From positions 1-13,222 of the forward strand of contig DASWIZ010000040.1 of NCBI GenBank assembly GCA_036397395.1: a stretch of DNA of 13,222 nucleotides. The letters are read 5' to 3'. This DNA comes from DASRUP01 sp036397395. Its GTDB lineage: Bacteria > Patescibacteriota > Minisyncoccia > Minisyncoccales > UBA10102. Below the pieces are notes generated by a model, which saw nothing but the letters and a program-made list of their open reading frames with translations, was not told the origin of the DNA and made no database searches. Both the position numbers and the translations under genes were made by a program. Shown piece by piece: positions 1 to 5,691 of the stretch. How positions within the stretch are numbered: position 1 is the first letter of the stretch; each line of letters opens with the position of its first letter.

Positions 1-243
1 CCCCACGATTATTACATTCTCTACATTGCTAAAATCAAGGTTAAATTGATCTTGCAACGCGGGCTGGGCGGTAAGGTGCAAATCGGAAATAAAAAGCGTT
101 TTCCCGGAAAGCTCAATTGGTGCGGCTTCTGCAATGTCTATTCGCGTTTGGTCGCTTCCAATCCCGGTAATAACGGGCATCTGCGACAAAACAACAATAA
201 TTGCAACCGCAAAAAAAATGACCAGTAAAATTTTCATCATCAT
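1..243 (-). CDS. Membrane-anchored metallophosphoesterase, N-terminal part only
   Basis: The frame is open from an ATG at 243 to the window edge, giving 81 residues of an incomplete protein. Residues 4-19 form a hydrophobic stretch (ILLVIFFAVAIIVVL) that should act as a signal anchor. Residues 50-57 read LFISDLHL, the first metal-binding motif (D54-x-H56) of calcineurin-like metallophosphoesterases. The last visible residues, NVIIVG, are where the second motif (GD) normally begins, but its Asp is outside the window. Such enzymes hydrolyse phosphate esters with two metal ions; the substrate cannot be read from this part, so UDP-2,3-diacylglucosamine hydrolase is no more likely than a general phosphodiesterase. 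The reading starts MMM; the first ATG is chosen because it lies 6 nt after an extended -10 box. The gene follows tRNA-Thr by 23 nt. Confidence 0.75.
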   Translation of the reverse strand, partial: MMMKILLVIFFAVAIIVVLSQMPVITGIGSDQTRIDIAEAAPIELSGKTLFISDLHLTAQPALQDQFNLDFSNVENVIIVG

Positions 244-249
244 CGAGTT

Positions 250-258
250 ATTGTATCA
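250..258 (-). promoter_or_regulatory. Extended -10 promoter for the metallophosphoesterase
   Basis: On the minus strand the sequence TGATACAAT is an extended -10 element (TG-n-TACAAT). Its last base is 6 nt upstream of the ATG at 243, so transcription would start at or within one base of the start codon. No good -35 is seen because the upstream bases belong to the tRNA. This is an inference from consensus only. Confidence 0.4.
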
Positions 259-266
259 CAAAAAAG

Positions 267-338
267 AGCCGATGGAGGGATTCGAACCCACGACCTTCAC
301 TTTACAAAAGTGTTGCTCTTCCACTGAGCTACATCGGC
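267..338 (-). tRNA. tRNA-Thr (anticodon TGT)
   Basis: A 72-nt cloverleaf can be drawn on the minus strand. The acceptor arms GCCGATG and CATCGGC pair perfectly (7 bp), with discriminator T. The D arm is GCTC/GAGC, the anticodon loop is TTTGTAA (anticodon TGT, threonine, reading ACA and other ACN codons), and the T loop is the canonical TTCGAAT. The T stem GTGGG/CCCTC has a T-T mismatch at its second pair, and the outer pair of the anticodon stem is A-A. CCA is not encoded, so it must be added after transcription. The gene begins 3 nt after the stop codon of the 116-aa membrane protein gene and has no visible promoter of its own, so it is probably processed from the rpsB operon transcript. A T-run just after it may help termination. 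Confidence 0.95.
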
Positions 339-341
339 ACG

Positions 342-692
342 TTATTTTTTCCGTTTCGTGCGCTTGCGCAGCTGGTCCCAATACGATTCGGTAAACTCTT
401 CTTTCCGCTCTTCCTGCTTTTTTTGCAGCTTTCCCATTAATTCCGCTGTGCGCTTTTCCGTGGCGGAGGCCAGAGTTTTTGCCCGGGACAATGTTTTGGC
501 AAACTGTTCTGAACGAAGCAGCTTTTCCTTTTGGGAGCTTACCACTTTTTTCGTTTCCTGCGCCAGTGCATCTTGCATGCTTGCTACGCCTTCCTCGGGA
601 AGTTCTTTTAATAAGGGAATTTTACGCCACACAATAAACACAATGCCCGCCAGGCTTGCTACGACAATAAGAAAGTGAATAGTAAGGCTCAT
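342..692 (-). CDS. Small single-pass membrane protein with charged coiled-coil tail
   Basis: I do not recognise a named family. The protein has 116 residues. Residues 4-22 (TIHFLIVVASLAGIVFIVW) form one membrane segment. The rest is strongly charged and predicted helical: QDALAQETKKVVSSQKEKLL and further heptad-like stretches to about residue 100, ending in a very basic tail (RKRTKRKK). The few residues before the membrane segment and the basic tail suggest that the helical part lies in the cytoplasm, where it could touch nucleic acid or ribosomes; this is a guess. The ATG lies 3 nt after the tsf stop codon (TAG-CGA-ATG) with no ribosome binding site, so translation is probably coupled to tsf. 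The tRNA-Thr gene follows 3 nt after its stop. Confidence 0.7.
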   Translation of the reverse strand: MSLTIHFLIVVASLAGIVFIVWRKIPLLKELPEEGVASMQDALAQETKKVVSSQKEKLLRSEQFAKTLSRAKTLASATEKRTAELMGKLQKKQEERKEEFTESYWDQLRKRTKRKK

Positions 693-695
693 TCG

Positions 696-1145
696 CTACA
701 TTGAAAAACGCGTAAACTTGTCTACCACAATATTTTCGCCCACTTTGGCAATAACCTCTTGAATAATATCTTTTATTGTTGTGGAAGTATCTTTAATGTA
801 TTCCTGCGCCAACAAGTCCTCGATCGAATCTGCTTCCATGGAAGCTACCTGCAAAGCCAGCTCGTGGCACAAGGCTTGAAAGTCTTGCGATCGGGCGACA
901 AAATCGGTTTCGCACCGAACCTGCACCATAGAACCAATTTTGCCGTTTCCGTGCACATACGAAACTACCAAGCCTTCGCCCGTTTCCCTGACGCCTTTTT
1001 TTTCCGCTATTTCTTTGCCGCGCTCGCGCAGCAGCGCCTTTGCTTTTTCCGGGTCGTTGCCGGCTTCCTCCAGCGCTTTTTTGCATTCGGAAATGGAAAT
1101 ACCGGTTATTGCCCGCAGCTCTTTAATTTGCTCAATGGTTGGCAT
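696..1145 (-). CDS. tsf: Elongation factor Ts, short form
   Basis: EF-Ts is the nucleotide exchange factor that releases GDP from EF-Tu in the cytosol. Residues 1-40 (start MPTIEQIKELRAITGISISE, then CKKALEEAGNDPEKA) are the UBA-like N-terminal helix bundle. The diagnostic core motif CETDFVAR is present at about residues 78-85, the part that wedges into the EF-Tu nucleotide site. At 149 aa the protein is about half the length of E. coli EF-Ts (about 280 aa): it lacks the second core subdomain and the coiled-coil insertion, as in other minimal EF-Ts forms. The start ATG is 1 nt after the rpsB stop codon (TAA-T-ATG), so the two genes are co-transcribed and probably translationally coupled, in the usual rpsB-tsf order. 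It ends in TAG. Confidence 0.97.
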   Translation of the reverse strand: MPTIEQIKELRAITGISISECKKALEEAGNDPEKAKALLRERGKEIAEKKGVRETGEGLVVSYVHGNGKIGSMVQVRCETDFVARSQDFQALCHELALQVASMEADSIEDLLAQEYIKDTSTTIKDIIQEVIAKVGENIVVDKFTRFSM

Positions 1146-1146
1146 A

Positions 1147-1884
1147 TTACTTTTTGTTTTGGAGTACGGTTTCTTTTACTTTTTCCGCGATAAACTTTAT
1201 GGAACTCACTGCGTCGTCGTTCGCGGGAATCGCGTAGTCCACTATGCTGGGGTCGCCGTTCGTATCCACAACCGCAAATATCTGAATTCCTTTGTGTTTT
1301 GCTTCTTTTTGCGCAAGTTCGTTTTCGTCTAAATCAAATATAAATAGAGCGTCCGGCAGTTTTTCCAGATTTTTCACCCCGCCAAATTTTTCCTCCAGTT
1401 TGTTTATTTCTTCCTGCATTTCGTGGCGCTCCCATTTGGTGTATTTGCTTGCCTCCTCTTCGTTTGCCAGCTTGTTCTCTAAATCTTTTAAGTGGGCTAT
1501 ACGCTTGGACATTTCTTCAAAGTTCGTAAGTAAACCCCCAATCCAGCGCTCCGTAACATAAGGCAATCCAGTTTCTATGGCGGCTTCGTGTACCGCGCCT
1601 TTGGCCTGCACTTTGGTACCCACCAGCAACACGGTTTTCCCTTCCGCCACCATGGCGCCAAGCGCGTCCAAGGCTTCCTGCAGTTTTTCCGCGGTTTTTT
1701 CCAAATTCAAAATATGCACGGTGTTCCTGACCCCCGCAATGTACGGTCGCATTTTGGGATGCGTTTTTGAAGTCTTGTGCCCAAAATGCAGCCCGGCCTC
1801 CATCATTGCTTCCAAAGCCTTGTTTTCGCCCGCCGACGGCGTGGGTTCTTTCGGCTCTTCTTGAATTGTAGTCGTTTCTTCCAT
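1147..1884 (-). CDS. rpsB: 30S ribosomal protein S2
   Basis: S2 binds late to the 30S subunit, bridging its head and body. The family core is clear: EAGLHFGHKTSKTHPKMRPY near residues 28-47, then GVRNTVHILNLEKT, the RWIGGLLTNF block, the coiled-coil insertion rich in Glu and Lys, LPDALFIFDL, and VDTNGDPSIVDYAIPANDDA near the end. With the ATG at 1884 the protein has 245 residues, close to the bacterial norm. A GTG at 1890 is in frame, but it lies only 2 nt from the -10 box and would be upstream of the expected transcription start, so the ATG is preferred. Residues 1-20 are a low-complexity acidic extension (EETTTIQEEPKEPTPSAGE) before the conserved fold. The gene heads the rpsB-tsf-membrane protein-tRNA-Thr unit. 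Confidence 0.97.
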   Translation of the reverse strand: MEETTTIQEEPKEPTPSAGENKALEAMMEAGLHFGHKTSKTHPKMRPYIAGVRNTVHILNLEKTAEKLQEALDALGAMVAEGKTVLLVGTKVQAKGAVHEAAIETGLPYVTERWIGGLLTNFEEMSKRIAHLKDLENKLANEEEASKYTKWERHEMQEEINKLEEKFGGVKNLEKLPDALFIFDLDENELAQKEAKHKGIQIFAVVDTNGDPSIVDYAIPANDDAVSSIKFIAEKVKETVLQNKK

Positions 1885-1892
1885 TACCACCC

Positions 1893-1921
1893 TTTATATC
1901 ACATATTATTTAGTCCCGCAA
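1893..1921 (-). promoter_or_regulatory. Promoter of the rpsB operon
   Basis: On the minus strand TTGCGG (-35) is followed after 17 nt by TATAAA (-10). The rpsB ATG at 1884 begins 8 nt after the -10 box, so the transcript would have a leader of at most about two bases. The SD-like AGGGTGG between them would then largely not be transcribed. Confidence 0.6.
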
Positions 1922-1938
1922 CCCCCAGCTAGAAAAAC

Positions 1939-1967
1939 TTGATTCTGCCACGGGTTTGTGCTATAAT
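1939..1967 (+). promoter_or_regulatory. Promoter of rpmE
   Basis: TTGATT (-35) and TATAAT (-10) are separated by 17 nt, and a TG dinucleotide one base before the -10 makes it an extended -10. It is the strongest-looking promoter in the window. The predicted start is at about 1973-1975, which leaves an approximately 80-nt leader before rpmE. It is divergent from the rpsB promoter with only 17 nt between the two -35 boxes. Confidence 0.75.
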
Positions 1968-1976
1968 GCCAGTGCT

Positions 1977-2045
1977 ATGAAAAAGGACTTACATCCGACC
2001 CCATACCAGAGCAAAGCTCGGTACGGGGCAGGCATATTATCCTAG
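1977..2045 (+). CDS. Small leader ORF imitating the L31 N-terminus
   Basis: A 22-codon ORF starts within a few bases of the predicted rpmE transcription start and stops with TAG 8 nt before the rpmE ATG. Its first residues, MKKDLHPTPYQ, match the L31 start MKKDIHPTYYP; the DNA differs mainly at codon third positions over the first eight codons. After codon 8 it runs through a strong hairpin and resemblance to L31 fades. It may be a regulatory leader peptide, a mimic that lets L31 or another factor bind both sites, or the remnant of a second rpmE copy interrupted by a palindromic repeat. Whether it is translated cannot be decided from the sequence. Confidence 0.4.
   Translation: MKKDLHPTPYQSKARYGAGILS
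1999..2028 (+). promoter_or_regulatory. Hairpin in the rpmE leader
   Basis: The left arm (CCCC-A-TACC-A-GAGC, 1999-2012), loop AAA and right arm (GCTC-GGTA-C-GGGG, 2016-2028) form a stem of 12 pairs broken only by one A-C mismatch and one bulged A. No T-run follows, so it is not a terminator. It lies inside the leader ORF, 25 nt before the rpmE start. It may be an RNA control element of rpmE, as in known L31 leaders of other bacteria, or a mobile palindromic repeat; I cannot tell which. Confidence 0.55.
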
Positions 2046-2053
2046 AGATTATT

Positions 2054-2356
2054 ATGAAAAAAGATATTCATCCGACATACTACCCAAAGGCCAAGGTTAC
2101 TTGCGCGTGCGGGAACACGTTTGTTATAGGGGGCACCAAAGAAACCCTTGCAGTTGAAATTTGCTCAAACTGCCACCCGTTTTACACGGGCCAGGATAAA
2201 ATTATGGACAAAGTGGGCCGCGTGCAAAAGTTTAAAGAGAAACTTGCCCTTCGACAAGCTCAAGGTAAACCAAAGAAGGACAAGAGCAAAAAATCTTCTC
2301 CGGGTTCTGAAACAAAGCAACGGGGCAGCGCCCGCGTAACCACAAAGAAAAAATAA
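2054..2356 (+). CDS. rpmE: 50S ribosomal protein L31, zinc-binding type, with long basic tail
   Basis: L31 sits at the bridge between the 50S and 30S subunits. Residues 1-62 match the family: MKKDIHPTYYPKAKVTCACGN, VEICSNCHPFYTGQDK and a GRVQKFKEK block. Cys17, Cys19, Cys37 and Cys40 lie where the zinc-binding (C+) form has them. The usual protein ends near residue 70; this one has 100 residues, with a Lys/Ser-rich tail ending VTTKKK. The tail begins with LRQAQGK, encoded by a CTTCGACAAGCTCAAGG element that looks like a dispersed repeat (see separate entry), so the extension may have arisen by repeat insertion. The gene has its own promoter and an approximately 80-nt leader, unlike its neighbours, and ends at an intrinsic terminator 21 nt downstream. 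No strong ribosome binding site precedes the ATG. Confidence 0.95.
   Translation: MKKDIHPTYYPKAKVTCACGNTFVIGGTKETLAVEICSNCHPFYTGQDKIMDKVGRVQKFKEKLALRQAQGKPKKDKSKKSSPGSETKQRGSARVTTKKK
2248..2265 (+). repeat. CTTCGACAAGCTCA-type dispersed repeat inside rpmE
   Basis: The sequence CCTTCGACAAGCTCAAGG matches, from memory, a short partly palindromic repeat that occurs between genes in many bacteria and metagenomes. Here it lies in frame inside the L31 tail and encodes LRQAQG. The fit to the repeat is recognised by eye; no second full copy was found in this window. Confidence 0.5.
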
Positions 2357-2377
2357 TTGCCGAATGGCGATTGTTAG

Positions 2378-2399
2378 AAAAACTCCGCAGGGAGTTTTT
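2378..2399 (+). terminator. Intrinsic terminator of rpmE
   Basis: AAAAACTCC and GGAGTTTTT pair perfectly (9 bp) around a GCAG loop, with further T bases downstream. It lies 21 nt after the rpmE stop codon. Because of the A-run on the other side it could also work on the opposite strand. It separates rpmE from prfA although the genes are only 73 nt apart. Confidence 0.85.
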
Positions 2400-2414
2400 C
2401 TTTTGGCCAACTTC

Positions 2415-2423
2415 TGCTACAGT
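2415..2423 (+). promoter_or_regulatory. Extended -10 promoter for prfA
   Basis: TGCTACAGT fits an extended -10 (TG-n-TACAGT). Exactly 6 nt (AAGAAA) separate it from the prfA ATG, so transcription would begin at the start codon. The -35 position falls on the T-run of the rpmE terminator and is not a good match. Confidence 0.45.
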
Positions 2424-2429
2424 AAGAAA

Positions 2430-3476
2430 ATGACCGACGTACAAAAAATTAAAGATGAATACCGCCAGATTACCGAAAAGCTCACCGACCCGGAGCTTAT
2501 TTCCCGCTGGGACGAGTTCCAGGAACTTTCCAAACGAAAAGCGGCTTTGGAAAAAATTGCCACAAAGGCGCAAGAACTGGACGAACTAAAACAGCGCATT
2601 GAAGAAAATAACCAAATTATATCTTCGCAGGAAGAAGAACTGGCCGCTTTGGCCCAGGAAGAAGTGGTTTTGCTGGCGCAGAAAAAAGAACAATTAGAGA
2701 AGGAAATTGCAGAATTGCTGCAAGAAGAAGCAGAAGATTTGCCTGACGCCGTTATTATGGAAATTCGGCCCGGCACCGGAGGCGAAGAAGCTTCGCTGTT
2801 TGCCGGCGATCTATTCCGTATGTACACAAAATACGCCGAGCAAAAAGGCTGGAAGTATACGGTACTCGACGTAAACGAAACCGAGGTAGGGGGCATGCGC
2901 GAGGCCTCCATAGAATTCCAAAGCAAAGAAGCTGCCGGAAAACTTCGCCACGAAGCGGGCGTGCACCGCGTGCAGCGAATTCCCAGCACGGAAAAAGCGG
3001 GCCGTATCCACACTTCCACCGCCTCGGTCGCCATACTCTCAAAACCAACAAAAGCGGAAATACAGCTTAACCCCGCTGATTTAAAAATTGACACGTTTAA
3101 TTCTTCCGGACCCGGAGGCCAAAACGTAAACAAGCGGCAAACCGCCGTGCGCGTGACACACCTGCCCACTGGACTTGTTGTGGCGTCCCAGGCTTCGCGA
3201 AACCAGCAGAAAAACCGGGAGTTTGCCCTATCGCTTTTGGCCGCCAGGCTATTGCAGCAAAAAGAAGAAAGCGAAGGGGCCACGTTGGCCGGGGAACGAA
3301 AAGGACAAATTGGCCAGGCAGAACGCGCGGAAAAAATCCGCACGTATAACTTTCCCCAAGACCGCATTACCGACCACCGCATAGGCAAATCGTGGCATAA
3401 TCTGGAAGCCATCATGGCGGGAGATTTAGAAGATATCGTAGGAGATCTACGGGGTTTGGAAAATTCGAAATCCTAA
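2430..3476 (+). CDS. prfA: Peptide chain release factor 1
   Basis: RF1 reads UAA and UAG in the ribosomal A site and triggers peptide release. The start at 2430 gives 348 residues beginning MTDVQKIKDEY; the frame is open upstream to an ATG at 2364, but that stretch lies across the rpmE terminator and matches nothing in the family. Numbered from 2430: the N-terminal helical domain covers about 1-105; the PGTGGEEASLFAGDLFRMY block is near 114-132; PST at 185-187 in RIPSTEKAGRIHTS is the codon-reading PxT tripeptide of RF1 (RF2 has SPF); GGQ at 229-231 in SSGPGGQNVNK is the catalytic loop; TDHRIG is near 314-319. The last residues, ENSKS, are encoded by DNA resembling the neighbouring TTCGA repeat. 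It appears to be a single-gene unit transcribed towards the lytic transglycosylase gene. Confidence 0.96.
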   Translation: MTDVQKIKDEYRQITEKLTDPELISRWDEFQELSKRKAALEKIATKAQELDELKQRIEENNQIISSQEEELAALAQEEVVLLAQKKEQLEKEIAELLQEEAEDLPDAVIMEIRPGTGGEEASLFAGDLFRMYTKYAEQKGWKYTVLDVNETEVGGMREASIEFQSKEAAGKLRHEAGVHRVQRIPSTEKAGRIHTSTASVAILSKPTKAEIQLNPADLKIDTFNSSGPGGQNVNKRQTAVRVTHLPTGLVVASQASRNQQKNREFALSLLAARLLQQKEESEGATLAGERKGQIGQAERAEKIRTYNFPQDRITDHRIGKSWHNLEAIMAGDLEDIVGDLRGLENSKS

Positions 3477-3594
3477 GCACGAAATTCGAGACAATACCAA
3501 AATCCAAATGACCAATACGCAAAACACGTTTTGGACATTAGAATTTTTAATTTAGAATTTGTTTCGAGTTTCGATATTCGAATTTCGGATTTTA
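3459..3594. repeat. AT-rich TTCGA repeat block between convergent genes
   Basis: The 122 nt between prfA and the convergent lytic transglycosylase gene hold no gene. They contain an imperfect inverted repeat: CGAAATTCGAGACAAT (3480-3495) against TTTGTTTCGAGTTTCG (3558-3573), pairing at 15 of 16 positions if two G-U pairs are allowed. An inner hairpin CAAAA-CACG-TTTTG lies at 3520-3533. The right arm is a run of related units (TTTCGAGTTTCG, ATTCGAATTTCGG). The block begins inside the last codons of prfA. It probably ends transcription from both sides; it resembles, by eye, intergenic repeats common in Parcubacteria. Confidence 0.55.
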
Positions 3595-3598
3595 TTTA

Positions 3599-4960
3599 CT
3601 AGGTTCCTTCCAGGATCTCTATGTCTTTTTGGTACTTTGCAGCCAGGTTCATAACCGAGTCGCCATAAAAGCGATAACTTGTGGTGCACCTGCCAGAAAA
3701 GTACGCCTGCACCGCGCACCATTCAGCGTCGTATGTTTTTTTTGCCGCTCCCCCGTCTGCCAGGTACAAAGCCGACGCCAAAAACGCGTCTGAAATATTC
3801 CACGGATCAGCCGGCCTTCCCAACATGCCGTCTAATCGTAGTTTGTACCCCTGCCACGTGGAAGGAATAAACTGAGCCGGCCCCATTGCGCCCCCGTATC
3901 CGCCCACGCTTGGTATGGGGCAGGAAACCGGAGTTTTTAGCGGATCTCTTCCCAGGTCCCGGGTAATGCGCAAAAACGGCGGTAAGTCGCGCGTTTTGTG
4001 CATGCCATTCGAAAACTGCCTGCCGCTGTTAATGCCCACCGACGCGCCGCTTGTGGTGTTTGCCAAATAACACTGGCCCACGTTTTTGCCCAGGTTTGAT
4101 TCTTGCGTAAGCACCGCTAGTAGCAACGCGGGGCGCACCCCGGTTTGCGCCGACGCGTACTTGGCAATTTCCAAAGCTTCCCCAAACGTGGGAGCCTGCG
4201 ACACGCCAACCAGTTCAAAAATGCGCGACCGAATTTCCGCCGCTTTTGCTTTTTTGTCGACAAGCTGCTTTTGATATTCAGCTTCCTTTCCTTCCGTCTT
4301 ATCAAGCAATGTTGCCGTTTGCGACTGTAAATTTTGGTTTTCCTGTTTCTGTAAAATCTGGATTTTCACGAAATTTTCTTCCTCTTCTTTGTCCGACTCC
4401 AGCGCGTTTTTTTGTTCGTTAAGCGAGTTATTTAATTCTTTAGTATTCGCGAGCAGCGCTTCAAGCCGGGTATTTAAAGCCCCCAAAGACGCCATATTCG
4501 AGAAAAAGTCAGATATGGTTTCCCCGGCCAGCACAATTTCTACCTTGCTTTTCTGGTCTTCCGCGTACACGCGGCGCAACACCTGGCCGATTTGCGCTTT
4601 TACCGCCTCAATTTCCGCTGAAGTTTTCTCGATAGATGAAGAGGTATCTGAAATTTGCGAACGTAAATCCCCAATTAACACGGTGCTCTGTTCAATTTGC
4701 AGGTCGAGCTTTTTAATTTTGCTCCGCAATACGGAAATTTGGTTTTTCAAGGTGTCTTTTTCCGCCTGCGTTTTGGTAATGTCAGTTTCAATATTCGCTA
4801 TCTCGGTTTCCAACTGCTTTAGCTGCGCTTCCAATAGTATTTTTTCCTGTTCTTTGCTTAATTGAGCAAACGCTTCATGCTGGGAAACAAAAAAAATCGA
4901 CAAGCCAAAGACTGCCGAAAGGATAAGTAAAAAAAGAAAAATATATATTGGTTTTTGCAT
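3599..4960 (-). CDS. Secreted lytic transglycosylase with N-terminal coiled coil
   Basis: This is probably a peptidoglycan-cleaving enzyme acting outside the membrane. From the ATG at 4960 the protein has 453 residues. Residues 1-32 are a signal peptide (Lys3, a hydrophobic core YIFLFLLILSAVFGLSIFF, cleavage after AFA). Residues about 34-250 are a long coiled coil like those of PcsB/CwlO cell-wall hydrolases, including the hinge LAGETISDFFSNMASLGALN, where such proteins contact FtsX-type regulators. Residues about 257-445 are an SLT/MltB-like catalytic domain: LAVLTQESNLG carries the likely catalytic Glu287, and GAMGPAQFIPSTW (about 357-369) is the family substrate-cleft motif. Four Cys in the catalytic domain could form disulfides. 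A TTG at 4981 would add seven residues before the signal peptide and is less likely. The gene follows rplY by 35 nt and likely shares its transcript. It ends TAG-TAA. Confidence 0.85.
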   Translation of the reverse strand: MQKPIYIFLFLLILSAVFGLSIFFVSQHEAFAQLSKEQEKILLEAQLKQLETEIANIETDITKTQAEKDTLKNQISVLRSKIKKLDLQIEQSTVLIGDLRSQISDTSSSIEKTSAEIEAVKAQIGQVLRRVYAEDQKSKVEIVLAGETISDFFSNMASLGALNTRLEALLANTKELNNSLNEQKNALESDKEEEENFVKIQILQKQENQNLQSQTATLLDKTEGKEAEYQKQLVDKKAKAAEIRSRIFELVGVSQAPTFGEALEIAKYASAQTGVRPALLLAVLTQESNLGKNVGQCYLANTTSGASVGINSGRQFSNGMHKTRDLPPFLRITRDLGRDPLKTPVSCPIPSVGGYGGAMGPAQFIPSTWQGYKLRLDGMLGRPADPWNISDAFLASALYLADGGAAKKTYDAEWCAVQAYFSGRCTTSYRFYGDSVMNLAAKYQKDIEILEGT

Positions 4961-4995
4961 ACAGCCGCCGAACCCGGCCAACGAGTAGTAATAAT

Positions 4996-5655
4996 TTACG
5001 CTGGTTTTTCTTCGGACGCTTCCTCTCCCTCCTCTTCTTTCTTCTCTGGTTTGGAAGATTCCACCGCTTCCACGTTTTCTTCCACCGGCTGTTCCAGTTC
5101 CGCTTCCACGTCCCTGGTTTCCACTACCTGGGCAACCACCTCGTCTGGCTCGCGCACGATATGAACCTTGGCGTTATGCACCAAATCCCGGACCAAAATA
5201 TGATCTGCAAACGTAGCTAACTTGCTAATGTCCACCACAATTTCGTGGGGAAGGTTTTGGGGCAACGCGCGCACCTCCACCTCCTGGATATTCTTTACAA
5301 AGGTTCCGCCCAGGTCTTTTTGCGCCGGGGCCTCGCCCTCAAACACCAAAGGCACGGAGACTTCAATTTCTTCGTCGAGCCTTGGCTGGTAAAAATCCAC
5401 ATGGACTACCCCGCCCTGCAGCGGTTCCCTTTGGATCTCTCTAATTAAAACGGGAGATTCTCCCTCGTGTGACCGCAAGTTTACCAGCGAGCTTTCGCCC
5501 GCTTCCTCGTACACCTTTAAGAATTCTTTCGCGTTTACCTTAACTGTTTGCGCTTTTGTTTTTGGACCATACAAAACTCCCGGAATAAGCCCGGTTTTCC
5601 GCAGCAACGCCAGTTTTTCCGCCTTATCTCGCGCTTGAGAAATCAAGTTTATCAT
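4996..5655 (-). CDS. rplY: 50S ribosomal protein L25, general stress protein CTC form
   Basis: L25/CTC binds 5S rRNA in the central protuberance of the 50S subunit. Residues 1-90 are the RNA-binding beta-barrel (LRKTGLIPGVLYGPKTKAQ, SSLVNL, PVLIREIQREPLQGGVVHVD). Residues about 95-180 are the C-terminal TL5/CTC domain (VPLVFEGEAPAQKDLGG, EVEVRALPQNLPHEIVVDIS, HILVRDLV). Residues 185-219 are a very acidic low-complexity tail (EKKEEEGEEASEE). The length of 219 matches the long form rather than the short E. coli L25. A promoter with its -10 box 8 nt upstream of the ATG lies in the end of mscS, so the gene can be transcribed separately from ppa-mscS. The lytic transglycosylase gene follows. Confidence 0.93.
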   Translation of the reverse strand: MINLISQARDKAEKLALLRKTGLIPGVLYGPKTKAQTVKVNAKEFLKVYEEAGESSLVNLRSHEGESPVLIREIQREPLQGGVVHVDFYQPRLDEEIEVSVPLVFEGEAPAQKDLGGTFVKNIQEVEVRALPQNLPHEIVVDISKLATFADHILVRDLVHNAKVHIVREPDEVVAQVVETRDVEAELEQPVEENVEAVESSKPEKKEEEGEEASEEKPA

Positions 5656-5663
5656 GTCCTGCC

Positions 5664-5691
5664 ATTATACCCTTTCCCCCAATTTTTGCAA
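5664..5691 (-). promoter_or_regulatory. Promoter of rplY inside the 3' end of mscS
   Basis: On the minus strand TTGCAA (-35) and a perfect TATAAT (-10) are 16 nt apart. The -10 box overlaps the mscS stop codon. The rplY ATG begins 8 nt after the -10 box, so the leader would be at most about two bases. Confidence 0.6.

Noticed and set aside
1885..1890. GTG start that would lengthen S2 by two residues
   Set aside because: It lies only 2 nt from the -10 box, upstream of the likely transcription start; the ATG at 1884 is better.
2364..2429. Upstream in-frame start that would add 22 residues to RF1
   Set aside because: The extension runs through the rpmE terminator and has no match to RF1 N-termini; the ATG at 2430 fits the family and the -10 spacing.
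2417..3415. Long minus-strand open frame (332 codons) opposite prfA
   Set aside because: It is a shadow of prfA, which has all RF1 motifs; the antisense translation is Ser/Cys-rich with no recognisable domain.
4967..4978. Hairpin GCCG-AACC-CGGC between rplY and the lytic transglycosylase gene, considered as a terminator
   Set aside because: The stem is only 4 bp and has no T-run on the minus strand, so it is not a credible intrinsic terminator.
4948..5448. Plus-strand open frames opposite rplY and the lytic transglycosylase gene
   Set aside because: Antisense shadows of well-supported genes, with low-complexity translations.
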